From Hymenobacter jeongseonensis (lineage in GTDB: Bacteria; Bacteroidota; Bacteroidia; Cytophagales; Hymenobacteraceae): 60,677 nucleotides of DNA. The translations under genes were made by a program, and so were the position numbers. The stretch lies in assembly GCF_015694725.1 (NCBI RefSeq), contig NZ_JADQDQ010000016.1, positions 1 through 60,677 of the forward strand, read 5' to 3'. Of the stretch, positions 42,416-52,141 are shown piece after piece; position 1 is the first letter of the stretch; each line of letters begins with the position of its first letter. The notes under the pieces are model-generated. The model searched no databases and was not told where the DNA came from. It was given only the letters and a program-made list of their open reading frames with translations.

Positions 42416-44236
42416 ATGAAAAAAATAGTCCTCGCTGGCCTTGTGGCCGCGGCGCTCACCTCCGCCTGCAATCAGACCAAAACCTCTGAAACGGCCACCA
42501 GCGACACCGCCGGCTCGGGCTCGGCTGCGGATTCCACCGCGGGCCTCACGGGTTTGTTCACGAGCTTTTGGGAAACGCAGTCGCGCCTCGACCCGCTCTC
42601 GGCCACCGCGCAGGGCGACAACCGCTACAACCACCTGCTGCCCAACGACCAGACCCGCGCGTTCCGCGACACGCTGCGCACGTTTTACGGCGACTACTTG
42701 GCGCAACTGGGCAAGTTTGACCGCGAGCAGCTGAGCGACAACGACAAAATCAGCTACGACATCTTTAAGTATGAGATGGAGCAGCGCCTGGCCGGCCTCA
42801 AGCTCAACACCTGGATGATTCCGACCAACCAGTTCTGGGGCCTGCCCATCACGCTGGGCCAGTACGGGTCGGGCGAGGGCGTGCAACCTTTCAAAACGGT
42901 GCAGGACTACGACAACTGGCTGGGCCGCGTGCGTGGCTTCACGGTGTGGACCGACACAGCCATTGCCAACTTCCGCCAGGGCATGCGGGCGGGCATGGTG
43001 CTGCCCAAATCATTGGTGGCAAAAATGCTGCCCCAGATGCGCGGCAAAGACATTGTGGTAACCGACCCCACCAAAAGCCTGTTCTACGGCCCCATCACGC
43101 GCTTTCCCAAGGATTTTTCGGAGGCTGACAAAACCCGCCTGACGGCGGCTTACAAGAAGGCCATCAGCAACGAGCTGGTGCCCGCCTACCAGAAAATGGG
43201 CAATTTCCTGGAGAAGGAATACATGGCGAAGGCCCGCACCACCAGCGGCATCACGGGCGTGCCCGGCGGCCCCGAAATCTATAATTACTACGTGGGCTAC
43301 TGGACCACCACGACCAAGAAACCCGCCGAAATTTACCAAACCGGCTTGGCCGAAGTGGCCCGGATTCGGGGCGAAATGGAGCGCGTGAAAACCGAAACCG
43401 GCTTCAAAGGCGACTTGAAAGCGTTTTTCACTTACCTGAAAACGGACAAGAAGTTCATGCCCTATAAGTCGTCCAAAGAAGTGCTGGACGCTTTCCGCAA
43501 AATCCAGGCGACTATCGACCCGAACCTGAAAAAGATGTTCGGCCGCACCCCCAAAACGCCGTTTGAGATTCGGCAGACGGAGGCGTTCCGCGCCGCGTCG
43601 GCCTCGGCCGAGTACAACCAGGGCTCGCCGGACGGCTCGCGGCCCGGCATTTTCTACATTCCGATTGTCGACGCCAGCAAGTTCAACACCACTTCGGGCA
43701 TGGAGTCGCTGTTTCTGCACGAAGCTATTCCGGGCCACCACTACCAGATTTCGCTGCAGCAGGAAAACAACGACCTGCCCAAATTCCGGCGCTTTGCCTG
43801 GTACGGCGCCATGGGCGAGGGCTGGGCACTCTACTCCGAGAGCCTGGGCAAGGAGCTGGGCCTCTACACCGACCCCTACCAGTACATGGGCGCGCTGGGC
43901 GACGAAATGCACCGCGCCGTGCGCCTGGTGGTGGACACCGGCCTGCACTTCCGCAACATGACCCGCGAAGAAGCCATCAAGTACATGATGGACAACGAGG
44001 CCATTTCGGAAGACGGTGCCACGGCCGAAATCGAGCGCTACATGGCCATCCCCGGCCAAGCCCTGAGCTACAAAACCGGCGCCCTGAAAATCCAGGAGCT
44101 GCGCGCCAAGTACCAAAAGCAGCTGGGCAGCAAGTTTTCGCTCTCGAACTTCCACGACGAGCTGCTGAAAGATGGCGTGATGCCGCTGGCCGTGCTGGAG
44201 AAGAAAATGGACGCTTGGGCTGCCCGGCAGAAATAA
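42416..44236 (+). CDS. DUF885-family lipoprotein (putative metallopeptidase)
   Basis: 606 residues with a lipoprotein signal (MKKIVLAGLVAAALTSAC, Cys18) and a Thr/Ser-rich linker. The body is the DUF885 fold, a helical gluzincin-like family with the sequence FLHEAIPGHHYQ. That His-Glu-x-x-x-x-His-His pattern near residue 440 probably binds zinc. GYWTTTTKKPAEIYQTGLAEV, ARTTSGITG and MGEGWALYSESLG are further family markers. Its periplasmic substrate is unknown. A DPP-IV gene follows 62 bases later. Confidence 0.87.
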   Translation: MKKIVLAGLVAAALTSACNQTKTSETATSDTAGSGSAADSTAGLTGLFTSFWETQSRLDPLSATAQGDNRYNHLLPNDQTRAFRDTLRTFYGDYLAQLGKFDREQLSDNDKISYDIFKYEMEQRLAGLKLNTWMIPTNQFWGLPITLGQYGSGEGVQPFKTVQDYDNWLGRVRGFTVWTDTAIANFRQGMRAGMVLPKSLVAKMLPQMRGKDIVVTDPTKSLFYGPITRFPKDFSEADKTRLTAAYKKAISNELVPAYQKMGNFLEKEYMAKARTTSGITGVPGGPEIYNYYVGYWTTTTKKPAEIYQTGLAEVARIRGEMERVKTETGFKGDLKAFFTYLKTDKKFMPYKSSKEVLDAFRKIQATIDPNLKKMFGRTPKTPFEIRQTEAFRAASASAEYNQGSPDGSRPGIFYIPIVDASKFNTTSGMESLFLHEAIPGHHYQISLQQENNDLPKFRRFAWYGAMGEGWALYSESLGKELGLYTDPYQYMGALGDEMHRAVRLVVDTGLHFRNMTREEAIKYMMDNEAISEDGATAEIERYMAIPGQALSYKTGALKIQELRAKYQKQLGSKFSLSNFHDELLKDGVMPLAVLEKKMDAWAARQK

Positions 44237-44241
44237 CTTTG
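44234..44241 (+). promoter_or_regulatory. possible -7 element before the DPP-IV gene
   Basis: TAACTTTG matches TAnnTTTG, 57 bases before the ATG at 44299, overlapping the DUF885 stop codon. There is no -33 TTG at standard spacing, so it is a weak candidate. Confidence 0.35.
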
Positions 44242-44298
44242 GCCTTAAATCCATCAATTAAGGGTAATTCCAGCCCTTTCATTCCTTATTCCTTCCTT

Positions 44299-46467
44299 AT
44301 GATTCAGCACGTAGTCCGCCGCGCGGGCACGGCCTTGGCCCTTTTGTTCAGTGTTGCTACCGCGCAGGCGCAGTTTGGCCCGGGCACCCAATGGACCAAA
44401 GACGGCTACAGTTACCTTCGGGTACAGCAAGATTCTGTGGTGCAGCTCGATGCGCGCCAGCCCAGCAAGGGCCGCACCATCATCAGCAAAAAGCAGCTCA
44501 TTCCGGCTGGTCAGACGGCCCCGCTGAAGGTGCGCCGCTTTGCCCTCTCCGAGGATGGCAAGTTGGCACTACTCCACACGAACACCAAAAAAGTATGGCG
44601 CTTCGACACCCGCGGCGACTACTGGGTGTATAACATGGCCACCCAAGAACTGACTCAACTCGGCAAAGGCCGGCCAGCGTCGTCGCTGATGTTCGCCAAG
44701 TTTTCGCCCGACGGCAGCAAAGTAGCCTACGTGAGCGAGCACAACCTCTACGTGGAAAACCTGGCCGACCACCGCATCACCCCGCTCACCACCGACGGTA
44801 CCGAGCGGCTCATCAACGGCACCTTTGACTGGGTGTATGAGGAGGAGTTGGACTGCCGGGACGGCTTTCGCTGGTCGCCCGACGGGCAGCGGCTGGCCTA
44901 CTGGCAACTGGACGCGACCAAAACGCGCAACTATTTGATGTTGAACACCACCGACGCCCAGTACCCCTTCACCGTGCCCGTGGAGTACCCGGTGGTGGGC
45001 GAGGACCCGAGCCGCGCCCGGGTAGGCGTGGTGCCCGTAGCGGGCGGCGCTACCAAGTGGATGGACATCCCCGGCGACGCCGTGCAGCACTACCTGCCGC
45101 GCATGGAATGGGCCGACAACGACGCCCTGATTGTGCAGCAGCTAAACCGGCGCCAAAACGAGAGCAAGCTCATACTCTGTACCGCCGCAACGGGTGCGGC
45201 AAATCCCATTTACAGCGAAACCGAAAAGGCGTGGATTGACGCCAAGGACGGAGCAGAAGGCTGGAACTGGTACAACAAAGGCAAAAACTTTGTGTGGATG
45301 AGCGAAAAGGACGGCTGGCGCCACCTCTACTCCATGGACCGCACCGGCAAGCACAAACTGCTAACGCCCGGCAACTACGACGTCATCAGCTTGACCTCCA
45401 TCAACGAAGCAGCGGGCACTATCTACTTCATGGCCTCCCCCACCAACGCCACCCAGACCTACCTCTACCAAGTGCCGCTGAAAGGCGGGAAAGCCACCCG
45501 CGTAACGCCGGCTGCTTTGGCTGGCTCGCACCGCTACGACGTTTCGCCGAACGGGAAAATCGCGCTGCATAATTTCTCCAGCAGCACGTCTTTCCCGGTG
45601 GCCGATGTGGTGACCCTGCCTGCCCACCAGCGCGTGAGCGGCGGCGAAATTCCGGACCGGGCGAAGACCATGAAAATGCCCAAAACGGAGTTTTTCCAAG
45701 TAAAAACCTCCGAGGGCGTGACGTTGGACGGGTGGATGGTGAAGCCCACTAATTTCGACACCACCAAGAAATACCCCATTGTCTTTATGGTGTACAGCGA
45801 GCCGGCGGGCCAGACGGTGGTCGACCGTTTTGGCACGGGCCTCAACGAGCTGTACCAGGGCAACATGGCCGATGACGGCTACATCTACGCCTCGCTCGAG
45901 AACCGGGGAACGCCGGCCCCACGCGGCCGGGAATTCCGCAAAGCCATCTACCAAAGCATCGGCAACCTGAACATCCGTGACCAAGCGCTGGGCGCGCAGG
46001 AGGTGTTGAAAAACGCCTTCGTCGACACCAGCCGCGTGGCGGTGTGGGGGTGGAGCGGCGGCGGTTCTACCACTCTGAACTTGATGTTTCAATACCCAAA
46101 GATTTACAAGACCGGCATTTCCATTGCCGCCGTGGACAATCAGCTGAACTACGACAACATTTACCAGGAGCGCTACATGGGCCTGCTGCCCGAAGACAAG
46201 CACTTTTTCGTTGATAATTCGCCGCTGGCCCACGCCAAGAATTTGCGGGGCAACCTGCTCCTCGTGCACGGCACTGGCGACGACAACGTGCACTACAACA
46301 ACGCCGAGCAGATGATAAACGAATTGGTAAAGCACAACAAAACCTTCCAACTCATGGCCTATCCCAACCGAACGCACAGCATCTCGGAGGGCGAAGGCAC
46401 CAGCACTCATTTAGCCTCAACTTACACCAAGTTTCTAAAAGCGAATTGTCCCCCTGGCGGGCGTTAG
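44299..46467 (+). CDS. S9-family dipeptidyl peptidase IV
   Basis: Releases Xaa-Pro dipeptides from peptide N-termini; exported. It has 722 residues with a signal peptide (VRRAGTALALLFSVATAQAQ). An eight-bladed propeller precedes the hydrolase. The Glu-Glu substrate anchor lies in DWVYEEELDC. In the hydrolase domain the triad is seen as Ser in VWGWSGGGST, Asp in GTGDDNVHY and His in NRTHSISEG. The tail NCPPGGR is unusual. The ATG at 44299 is chosen over one 28 codons upstream, which lies in the DUF885 gene. Confidence 0.94.
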   Translation: MIQHVVRRAGTALALLFSVATAQAQFGPGTQWTKDGYSYLRVQQDSVVQLDARQPSKGRTIISKKQLIPAGQTAPLKVRRFALSEDGKLALLHTNTKKVWRFDTRGDYWVYNMATQELTQLGKGRPASSLMFAKFSPDGSKVAYVSEHNLYVENLADHRITPLTTDGTERLINGTFDWVYEEELDCRDGFRWSPDGQRLAYWQLDATKTRNYLMLNTTDAQYPFTVPVEYPVVGEDPSRARVGVVPVAGGATKWMDIPGDAVQHYLPRMEWADNDALIVQQLNRRQNESKLILCTAATGAANPIYSETEKAWIDAKDGAEGWNWYNKGKNFVWMSEKDGWRHLYSMDRTGKHKLLTPGNYDVISLTSINEAAGTIYFMASPTNATQTYLYQVPLKGGKATRVTPAALAGSHRYDVSPNGKIALHNFSSSTSFPVADVVTLPAHQRVSGGEIPDRAKTMKMPKTEFFQVKTSEGVTLDGWMVKPTNFDTTKKYPIVFMVYSEPAGQTVVDRFGTGLNELYQGNMADDGYIYASLENRGTPAPRGREFRKAIYQSIGNLNIRDQALGAQEVLKNAFVDTSRVAVWGWSGGGSTTLNLMFQYPKIYKTGISIAAVDNQLNYDNIYQERYMGLLPEDKHFFVDNSPLAHAKNLRGNLLLVHGTGDDNVHYNNAEQMINELVKHNKTFQLMAYPNRTHSISEGEGTSTHLASTYTKFLKANCPPGGR

Positions 46468-46487
46468 GCCGTTGATACTTGTGCTAT

Positions 46488-46537
46488 AAAAGCGGTGGCT
46501 GGAAAGACAATTTGACTTTCCGGCCACCGCTTTTTTT
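46488..46537 (+). terminator. terminator of the DPP-IV gene
   Basis: AAAGCGGTGGC/GCCACCGCTTT, extended by GGAAAG/CTTTCC, ending in seven T. Confidence 0.88.
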
Positions 46538-46667
46538 ATGGCCGAAAGCGCCTCCACACTAGTTTGAGTGGGGCGCAATTGGTAAGCAAGAAGTTGCCAG
46601 TAAACTTTACGAGTAAAAACCCCAAAAATGCGCAGGCCCCTTGTGCCTCATCAACCAAACGGCGAGC

Positions 46668-46675
46668 TACATTTG
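46668..46675 (+). promoter_or_regulatory. -7 element of the serine hydrolase gene
   Basis: TACATTTG fits TAnnTTTG, 29 bases before the ATG at 46705. A TTG at 46641-46643 is 24 bases upstream, longer than usual spacing. Confidence 0.5.
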
Positions 46676-46704
46676 ACTTTAATCGTACTTTTTACAGAGT
46701 TCTT

Positions 46705-48315
46705 ATGATTCGAATTGGTTTACTCAACATCTTCCTGCTGGCTGTGCTGGTTGGCCCTGCGGTAGCTCAACAGGCTGTGCCGCCCACTGCCCCACTCGAT
46801 GTGGCGGCTGTGGATGCCGCAGTTGCCCGCACGCTAAAGGCGTTTAACGTGCCGGGCATGGCCGTGGCCGTGGTCAAAGACGGCAAGGTGGTGATGTCCA
46901 AAGGGTATGGCGTGAGCTCGCTAAAAACCCAGGCGCCGGTGGACGAGAACACGCTCTTCGGCATTGCCTCGAATACCAAAGCCTTCACCGCCGCGGCCCT
47001 GGGGCTGCTGGTGGAAGAAGGCAAGCTGCGCTGGGACGACAAGGTGACCGAACACATTCCCGAGTTCAAGATGTACGACCCCTACGTGACGGCGGAGTTC
47101 ACCGTACGCGACCTGCTCACGCACCGCAGCGGCATGGGCCTGGGCGCCGGCGACCTCATGTTCTTTCCGGACTCGGCCGACTTTACGGTTAAGGATGTCA
47201 TCCACAACCTGCGCTACTTCAAGCCGGTGTCGTCGTTTCGCAGCAAGTTCGATTATGACAATAACCTGTACATCGTGGCCGGCGAGGTAGTGGGGCGGGT
47301 ATCGGGCCAGTCCTGGAGCACTTTCGTGGAAACCCGCCTGCTCAAGCCGCTGGCCATGAACAGGAGCAGTACTTCCTTTTCCCGCCTCCCCGAGCCGACC
47401 AATGTGATTGATGGCCACGGGTCCGTAGATGGCACGGTCCGGGTGGTCCGGCGCGACTTGGGCGAGATGATTGGCCCGGCCGGCGGCATGTACAGCAGCG
47501 TCGCCGACCTCAGCAAATGGGCCATGATGCTGCTTGGTGGCCCCGGCGCTCCGGCTTCCCTCCTCAAGCCCCAAACGCAGTGGGAGTTGTGGTCGCCCCA
47601 AACCATTCTGCCCGTTCGCCCGTTTCCGGCGGCGTACGCCGCTTTTAGTTATAACACGCACTTTTCAGCCTATGGCTTGGGCTGGTTCCTGCGCGACGTG
47701 CGCGGGTATAAAGAAGTATCTCACACCGGTGGCGAAATCGGCATGGTGACCAAGGTGACGCTGCTGCCCGAGTTGCACCTGGGCATCATCGTACTCACCA
47801 ACCAGGAAAGCGGAGCAGCCTTCGAGGCCGTTTCCAACACCATCGTGGACCACTACCTGGGCATGACCGGGCTCGATAACGTGAAGCTAATGGTGGACTT
47901 AACTGCGGCCAACAAGTCTGGTGACGACAAAGCCACCGCCGCCGTGTGGCAGCAGGTAGCTGCGGCCAAGAAAAAGGAGCCGAAACGCCCGGACTACAAA
48001 CCCTTCGTGGGCCGTTACCACGACGCTTGGCTGGGCGATGTAGACCTGTATATGCAAGGCAACCAGCTGTGGCTGAAATCGGTGCGGGCGCCGCGCCTGG
48101 TAGGCCAGGTATTGCCGTATCGGGGCAGCACCTTCGTCGTTCGCTGGAAGGCCCGCAGCTTCAATGCCGACGCTTTTGCTGCTTTCACCCTCGACGAAAT
48201 GGGCCAGGCCAGCAGCATCAAAATGAAGCCGATTTCGGAGCTTACTGATTTCAGCTACGACTTCCAGGACCTGGACCTGAAGCGGGTGGAGCAGGCGGCC
48301 ATACCCGCAAAATGA
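46705..48315 (+). CDS. beta-lactamase-family serine hydrolase with C-terminal DUF3471-like domain
   Basis: A 536-residue exported enzyme. A signal peptide (MIRIGLLNIFLLAVLV ... VAQQ) leads to a class C-type domain with the serine motif SNTKAF near residue 93 and the Tyr-Asp-Asn motif FDYDNNLYIVAGEVV. It continues to THTGGEIG (in place of KTG). The last ~110 residues have the PFVGRYHDAWLGDVDLYMQGN segment typical of the DUF3471-like tail. Such proteins are often D-amino-acid peptidases or esterases. The next gene overlaps its stop codon. Confidence 0.9.
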   Translation: MIRIGLLNIFLLAVLVGPAVAQQAVPPTAPLDVAAVDAAVARTLKAFNVPGMAVAVVKDGKVVMSKGYGVSSLKTQAPVDENTLFGIASNTKAFTAAALGLLVEEGKLRWDDKVTEHIPEFKMYDPYVTAEFTVRDLLTHRSGMGLGAGDLMFFPDSADFTVKDVIHNLRYFKPVSSFRSKFDYDNNLYIVAGEVVGRVSGQSWSTFVETRLLKPLAMNRSSTSFSRLPEPTNVIDGHGSVDGTVRVVRRDLGEMIGPAGGMYSSVADLSKWAMMLLGGPGAPASLLKPQTQWELWSPQTILPVRPFPAAYAAFSYNTHFSAYGLGWFLRDVRGYKEVSHTGGEIGMVTKVTLLPELHLGIIVLTNQESGAAFEAVSNTIVDHYLGMTGLDNVKLMVDLTAANKSGDDKATAAVWQQVAAAKKKEPKRPDYKPFVGRYHDAWLGDVDLYMQGNQLWLKSVRAPRLVGQVLPYRGSTFVVRWKARSFNADAFAAFTLDEMGQASSIKMKPISELTDFSYDFQDLDLKRVEQAAIPAK

Positions 48316-48644
48316 ATCCACAATTTCATGTGCGCCAGCGTACTTTCGACGGAAACTCAACGCCCTCTCTAATCCTCACCGGAACCACTTCTCGTTTTAA
48401 GCTACGCGGCCTTTCCGGCATTGTGCTTATTGCCTTGGGCATTGGGCTAGCGTGCACCTTCAATAAAACCAGCGACTGGCCTGCGGAGATGAAAACCGTG
48501 GCCATTGCTACCGCCTATTTCGCAGCCGTTGGCGGTGCCGCGTTGTTTAGCAGCTTTACCCACCAACTGGAATTCAAGCAAATGAAAACCAACCTGCTAG
48601 GCATGGCTGGCTTCTTATTCATGTTGCTGCTGCTGAAATTGTAA
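48312..48644 (+). CDS. small membrane protein (hypothetical)
   Basis: 110 residues with about three hydrophobic helices (SGIVLIALGIGLACTF, VAIATAYFAAVGGAALF and NLLGMAGFLFMLLLLKL) and a positively charged N-terminus. No family is recognised. Its ATG overlaps the serine hydrolase stop (ATGA), so the two are probably translated together. Confidence 0.65.
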   Translation: MNPQFHVRQRTFDGNSTPSLILTGTTSRFKLRGLSGIVLIALGIGLACTFNKTSDWPAEMKTVAIATAYFAAVGGAALFSSFTHQLEFKQMKTNLLGMAGFLFMLLLLKL

Positions 48645-48858
48645 TTCCACAATAGGGTGCTGTTCTGCGTGCGTGGCGCTGTTTATAAGCGTAGCACCTT
48701 GGCTGTGCCAAAAAATCATTAGGCCCAGCGAGAGGCCCTATTGGCTTGGACACGAGGTGGAGACGCATATTTGTGTCTTCTTGGTAGCATCAGAAGCCTT
48801 TGCTTCGCGCCTTGGTTTAACTGCCAGACGCAACGGGCGTCACTACGTTACACAGCAC

Positions 48859-50370
48859 ATGAAAAATCCACTTTGTCAAACGGCTGCCTGGCTACTGATG
48901 GGCCTGAGCTTTGCCGCTCCATTGGCGGCCTCGGCCCAGAAGAAGCCCGCGGCGCCCGTTCGTAAAACCGCCGCCGCCAATGCCCTCTCAGCCATCAAGG
49001 AGAGCGACCTCAAGCGCGACGTATTCGCGTTGGGAGCCGACCATTACCGGGGCCGCGAAGGCGGCACGCTCGACGAGCTGAAGGCTTCGGTGTGGCTGGC
49101 CGACCAGATTCGGGCCATCGGCCTGCAGCCGGCCGGCGACGACGGCACTTACTTCCAATGGTTTCACTTGCAGCGCACGCGCCTCACCAAAGCCAGCCAG
49201 CTGAGCATTGGCACGCGCCAGCTAAAGCCCAACCAGGACGCCATGATTGTTGCCCCCACCAATGCCACAGTGGCGGCGCCGCTCGTGTTTGTGGGCACCG
49301 GCACGCCGGCCGAAATAGGAAAAATCGACCTCAAGGGGAAAGCCGTGGCGCTCCAGATTTCGGGCGCCCCTACCGATGGCATCAGCTACCGGCGCTACCT
49401 GTTCGGCAAGTTCAGCAGCCAGTCGGCGGAGCTGTTTAAGGTGGGCGCGGTGGCGGTAGTATTTATTTCCGACGCCCCGGCGCAGGCCATTTACGACCAC
49501 TGGAGCCACATTTACGAGCGTGGGCGCTTCGGCCTGCCCGGCGACCCCAATACCAAAGTCGTGGACCAGCCCCCCGTGGTTTGGCTGCCCGCCACGGCCC
49601 TGGACTGGGCCCGGCAGGCGGGCCAGCAGTTCAACGCCACCCTGCGGGTGGAAACCTTCCTATACCCTTCGGTGAACATTGTGGCCAAAGTGCCGGGCAC
49701 CGATGCGCTGCTGAAAAAGGAAAACGTCCTCTTCAGCACCCACCAGGACCACGACGGCGTGCGGTCGGCCGTGGCCGGCGACTCCATCTACAACGGCGCC
49801 GACGACAACGCCACCGGCTGCGCGGCCCTGCTGGCCATTATGCGGGCCTTCCAGCAGCAGCCGGCCCGCCGCTCGGCCCTGTTTGTGTACCACGGCGCCG
49901 AGGAGCGCGGCCTGCTGGGCTCGCGCTACTACTCGGCCAAGCCCACCGTGCCGCAAGAGTCCATCGTGGCCGTGCTGAACGCGGAGATGATGGGCCGCAA
50001 CGCCCCCGACAGCGCGGCCCTGCTGGGCTCTATTCCGCCGCACCGCAACTCTTCGGATTTGGTGAACCTGGCCTTGGCCGCCAACCAGGCCGGCCCCAAA
50101 TTCAAGCTGGACACCGAGTGGGACAAGGCCACGCACCCCGAGGGCTGGTACTTCCGCTCCGACCACCTGCCCTACGCCCGCCTGGGTATTCCGGCCGTGA
50201 TGTACACGTCCCTGCTGCACGTCGACTACCACACGCCCAAGGACGAGCCCGCCCGCATCGATTACCCCAAGCTCACGCGCATGACCAACTGGATGTACCT
50301 CACCGGCTGGGCCGTGGCCAACCGCGCCGCCCGCCCCGCCCCGGAGCCCGGCTTTAAGCTGGAACGCTAA
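48859..50370 (+). CDS. M28-family zinc aminopeptidase
   Basis: 503 residues, exported (MKNPLCQTAAWLLMGLSFAAPLAASAQ). A PA-like insert (about 130-260) precedes the M28 catalytic part. Its dinuclear-zinc ligands appear in FSTHQDHDG, YNGADDNATGCAAL, YHGAEERGLLGS, LNAEMMGRN and DYHTPKDEPARIDY. The ATG at 48859 is chosen because it starts the signal peptide; the frame is open back to 48673. Only 7 bases separate it from the following alpha/beta hydrolase. Confidence 0.92.
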   Translation: MKNPLCQTAAWLLMGLSFAAPLAASAQKKPAAPVRKTAAANALSAIKESDLKRDVFALGADHYRGREGGTLDELKASVWLADQIRAIGLQPAGDDGTYFQWFHLQRTRLTKASQLSIGTRQLKPNQDAMIVAPTNATVAAPLVFVGTGTPAEIGKIDLKGKAVALQISGAPTDGISYRRYLFGKFSSQSAELFKVGAVAVVFISDAPAQAIYDHWSHIYERGRFGLPGDPNTKVVDQPPVVWLPATALDWARQAGQQFNATLRVETFLYPSVNIVAKVPGTDALLKKENVLFSTHQDHDGVRSAVAGDSIYNGADDNATGCAALLAIMRAFQQQPARRSALFVYHGAEERGLLGSRYYSAKPTVPQESIVAVLNAEMMGRNAPDSAALLGSIPPHRNSSDLVNLALAANQAGPKFKLDTEWDKATHPEGWYFRSDHLPYARLGIPAVMYTSLLHVDYHTPKDEPARIDYPKLTRMTNWMYLTGWAVANRAARPAPEPGFKLER

Positions 50371-50377
50371 CCAACCC

Positions 50378-51325
50378 ATGAAGCACAAATCGTTTTTCGG
50401 CCTCGACCGCCACTTGCTGGCAGTGGTTTTTTTCTGGCTGCTGGCCCTCACGCTTCGTGCCCAAACCGCCACGAAAGAGGGATTTATTGACGTGCCGGGC
50501 GGCAAGGTCTGGTACCAGATTCTGGGGGCCGACAAGCCGGGCGTGCCCTTGCTGGTGCTGCACGGCGGGCCAGGCTCAGGCAGCGGCGCGTTCGGCAACT
50601 TCACGGCGCTGGCCGATGAGCGGCCGGTAATTTTGTACGACCAGCTAGGGTGTGGCAAATCGGACCGCCCCGACAACCCTAGCCTGTGGACGCTGGGCCG
50701 CTACGTGGAGGAGCTCGACGTGGTGGTGCGCACGCTGGGCTACCCCAAACTCCACTTGCTGGGCCACTCCTGGGGCACCACGCTGGCCACTGAATACGTG
50801 CTGACCAAGAACCCGCCGCAAGTCGTTAGCCTGATTGAGTCGAGCCCCTGGCTGGACACCAAACGCTGGCTTGCCGACGCCCGGCACTACGTGGCCGAGC
50901 TGCCGCCTGCCACCCGGGCGGCGTTTAAGCTAGAAAACGCCCCTGATTCCGCGAGTCGTCGCAAATACCAGCAAGCTGTAGACTATTACTACAGCCTGCA
51001 CGTGTGGCGCAACCGCCCGGCCGTGCTTACGTGGGAGCGCGGCGGCGGCAAGCAGGCCTACGAAACCATGTGGGGCAAAAACGAAACCACCTCCACGGGC
51101 AACATGAAAAACCATTCCCGCACGGCCGCCCTTAAGAACCTAACGCTGCCCGTCCTGTACCTCTGCGGCCGCTACGACGAGGCCACGCCCACGTCAACCG
51201 CTTTTTTTCAGAAACGCACGCCTAATTCCCAGCTCGTGGTATTCGAAAATGCCTCCCATACCGCTTACCGCGAAGTGCCCAATTTATACTTCAAAACCGT
51301 GCGCGAGTTCCTGCGCCAGCATTAG
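50378..51325 (+). CDS. proline iminopeptidase-type alpha/beta hydrolase
   Basis: 315 residues, exported (signal anchor or peptide LLAVVFFWLLALTLRAQ). It has the Pip-family opening LHGGPGSGSGAFGNF with oxyanion loop YDQLGCGKSDRP, the nucleophile elbow LLGHSWGTTLATEY, Asp in CGRYDEATP and His in NASHTAYRE. It probably removes N-terminal proline from peptides. The M28 gene is 7 bases upstream, so they form an operon, and DPP-IV upstream gives a matching set of activities. Confidence 0.9.
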   Translation: MKHKSFFGLDRHLLAVVFFWLLALTLRAQTATKEGFIDVPGGKVWYQILGADKPGVPLLVLHGGPGSGSGAFGNFTALADERPVILYDQLGCGKSDRPDNPSLWTLGRYVEELDVVVRTLGYPKLHLLGHSWGTTLATEYVLTKNPPQVVSLIESSPWLDTKRWLADARHYVAELPPATRAAFKLENAPDSASRRKYQQAVDYYYSLHVWRNRPAVLTWERGGGKQAYETMWGKNETTSTGNMKNHSRTAALKNLTLPVLYLCGRYDEATPTSTAFFQKRTPNSQLVVFENASHTAYREVPNLYFKTVREFLRQH

Positions 51326-51412
51326 TGCCAGCTTTGGAGCCGCCACCGAGGCAAGGGCACCTCCACGGGCAGGCAGCTGAACATTTGGGCGCCTCCGCCG
51401 GTCATTGCCGCG

Positions 51413-51420
51413 CTACCTTC
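51413..51420 (+). promoter_or_regulatory. near-consensus -7 element of the flavin reductase gene
   Basis: TACCTTCA differs from TAnnTTTG at the last two bases, 14 bases before the ATG at 51435. Confidence 0.35.
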
Positions 51421-51434
51421 ACCCGCTACTCCCT

Positions 51435-52064
51435 ATGCGCCACATCACCGCCGCCGACATCCAGAACTTTGAGCGGATTTACCGTCTAAACCTCGTCAAT
51501 GGCCTGCCGGGCTTCAAGCCGGCCAACCTCATTGGCACCGCCGCCCCCGACGGCGCCACCAACCTGGCCGTCTTCAGCTCGGCCCTGCATCTGGGCTCCG
51601 ACCCGGCGTTGCTCGGCATTGTGACGCGGCCCACTACCGTGCCCCGCCACACCTACCAAAACCTCAAGAGCAGCGGCTGCTACACCCTCAACCACGTGCC
51701 CGTGGCCCTCGCGGCGCAAGCCCACTACACTTCGGCCGACTTCGGGGCTGAGCTGTCAGAGTTTGAGGAATGTGGTTTCACCGCCGTTTACCGCGACGAT
51801 TTTCCCGCGCCTTACGTGGCCGAGAGCCCGCTTAGCGTCGGCTTGCGGCTGCGCGAAGAGCTGTCGATTTCCAACGGCACCGTGCTGCTGGTGGGCACCG
51901 TGGAGCACGTGTACCTGCACGAAGCCGGCCTGCGCGACGATGGCACCCTAGACCTCGTGGCACTGGGCAACGCCTGCATTTCCGGCCTCGATGGCTACCA
52001 CGAAGTGCTGCCGCCCGTTCGATTCGGCTACGCCCGCCCGGGCCAGCCGCCCGTAGCACAGTAA
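51435..52064 (+). CDS. flavin reductase-domain protein
   Basis: 209 residues with a flavin-reductase-like split barrel (GFKPANLIGTAAPDGATNLAVFSSALHLGSDPALLGIVTRP, given here in part only as the FMN-binding half). TYQNLKSSGCYTLNHVP and a GTVEHVYLHE segment complete the fold. It would reduce FMN or bind it for a partner. Start ATG 51435. Confidence 0.85.
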   Translation: MRHITAADIQNFERIYRLNLVNGLPGFKPANLIGTAAPDGATNLAVFSSALHLGSDPALLGIVTRPTTVPRHTYQNLKSSGCYTLNHVPVALAAQAHYTSADFGAELSEFEECGFTAVYRDDFPAPYVAESPLSVGLRLREELSISNGTVLLVGTVEHVYLHEAGLRDDGTLDLVALGNACISGLDGYHEVLPPVRFGYARPGQPPVAQ

Positions 52065-52088
52065 ATATTCTGGGGCATCCAGCAATCC

Positions 52089-52121
52089 AAAAAAGGCCGC
52101 TTCATACGAAGCGGCCTTTTT
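52089..52121 (+). terminator. terminator of the flavin reductase gene
   Basis: AAAAAGGCCGCTTC/GAAGCGGCCTTTTT, 14-base perfect stem. Confidence 0.88.
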
Positions 52122-52141
52122 GATATTAGTGAAAGGTGAGG

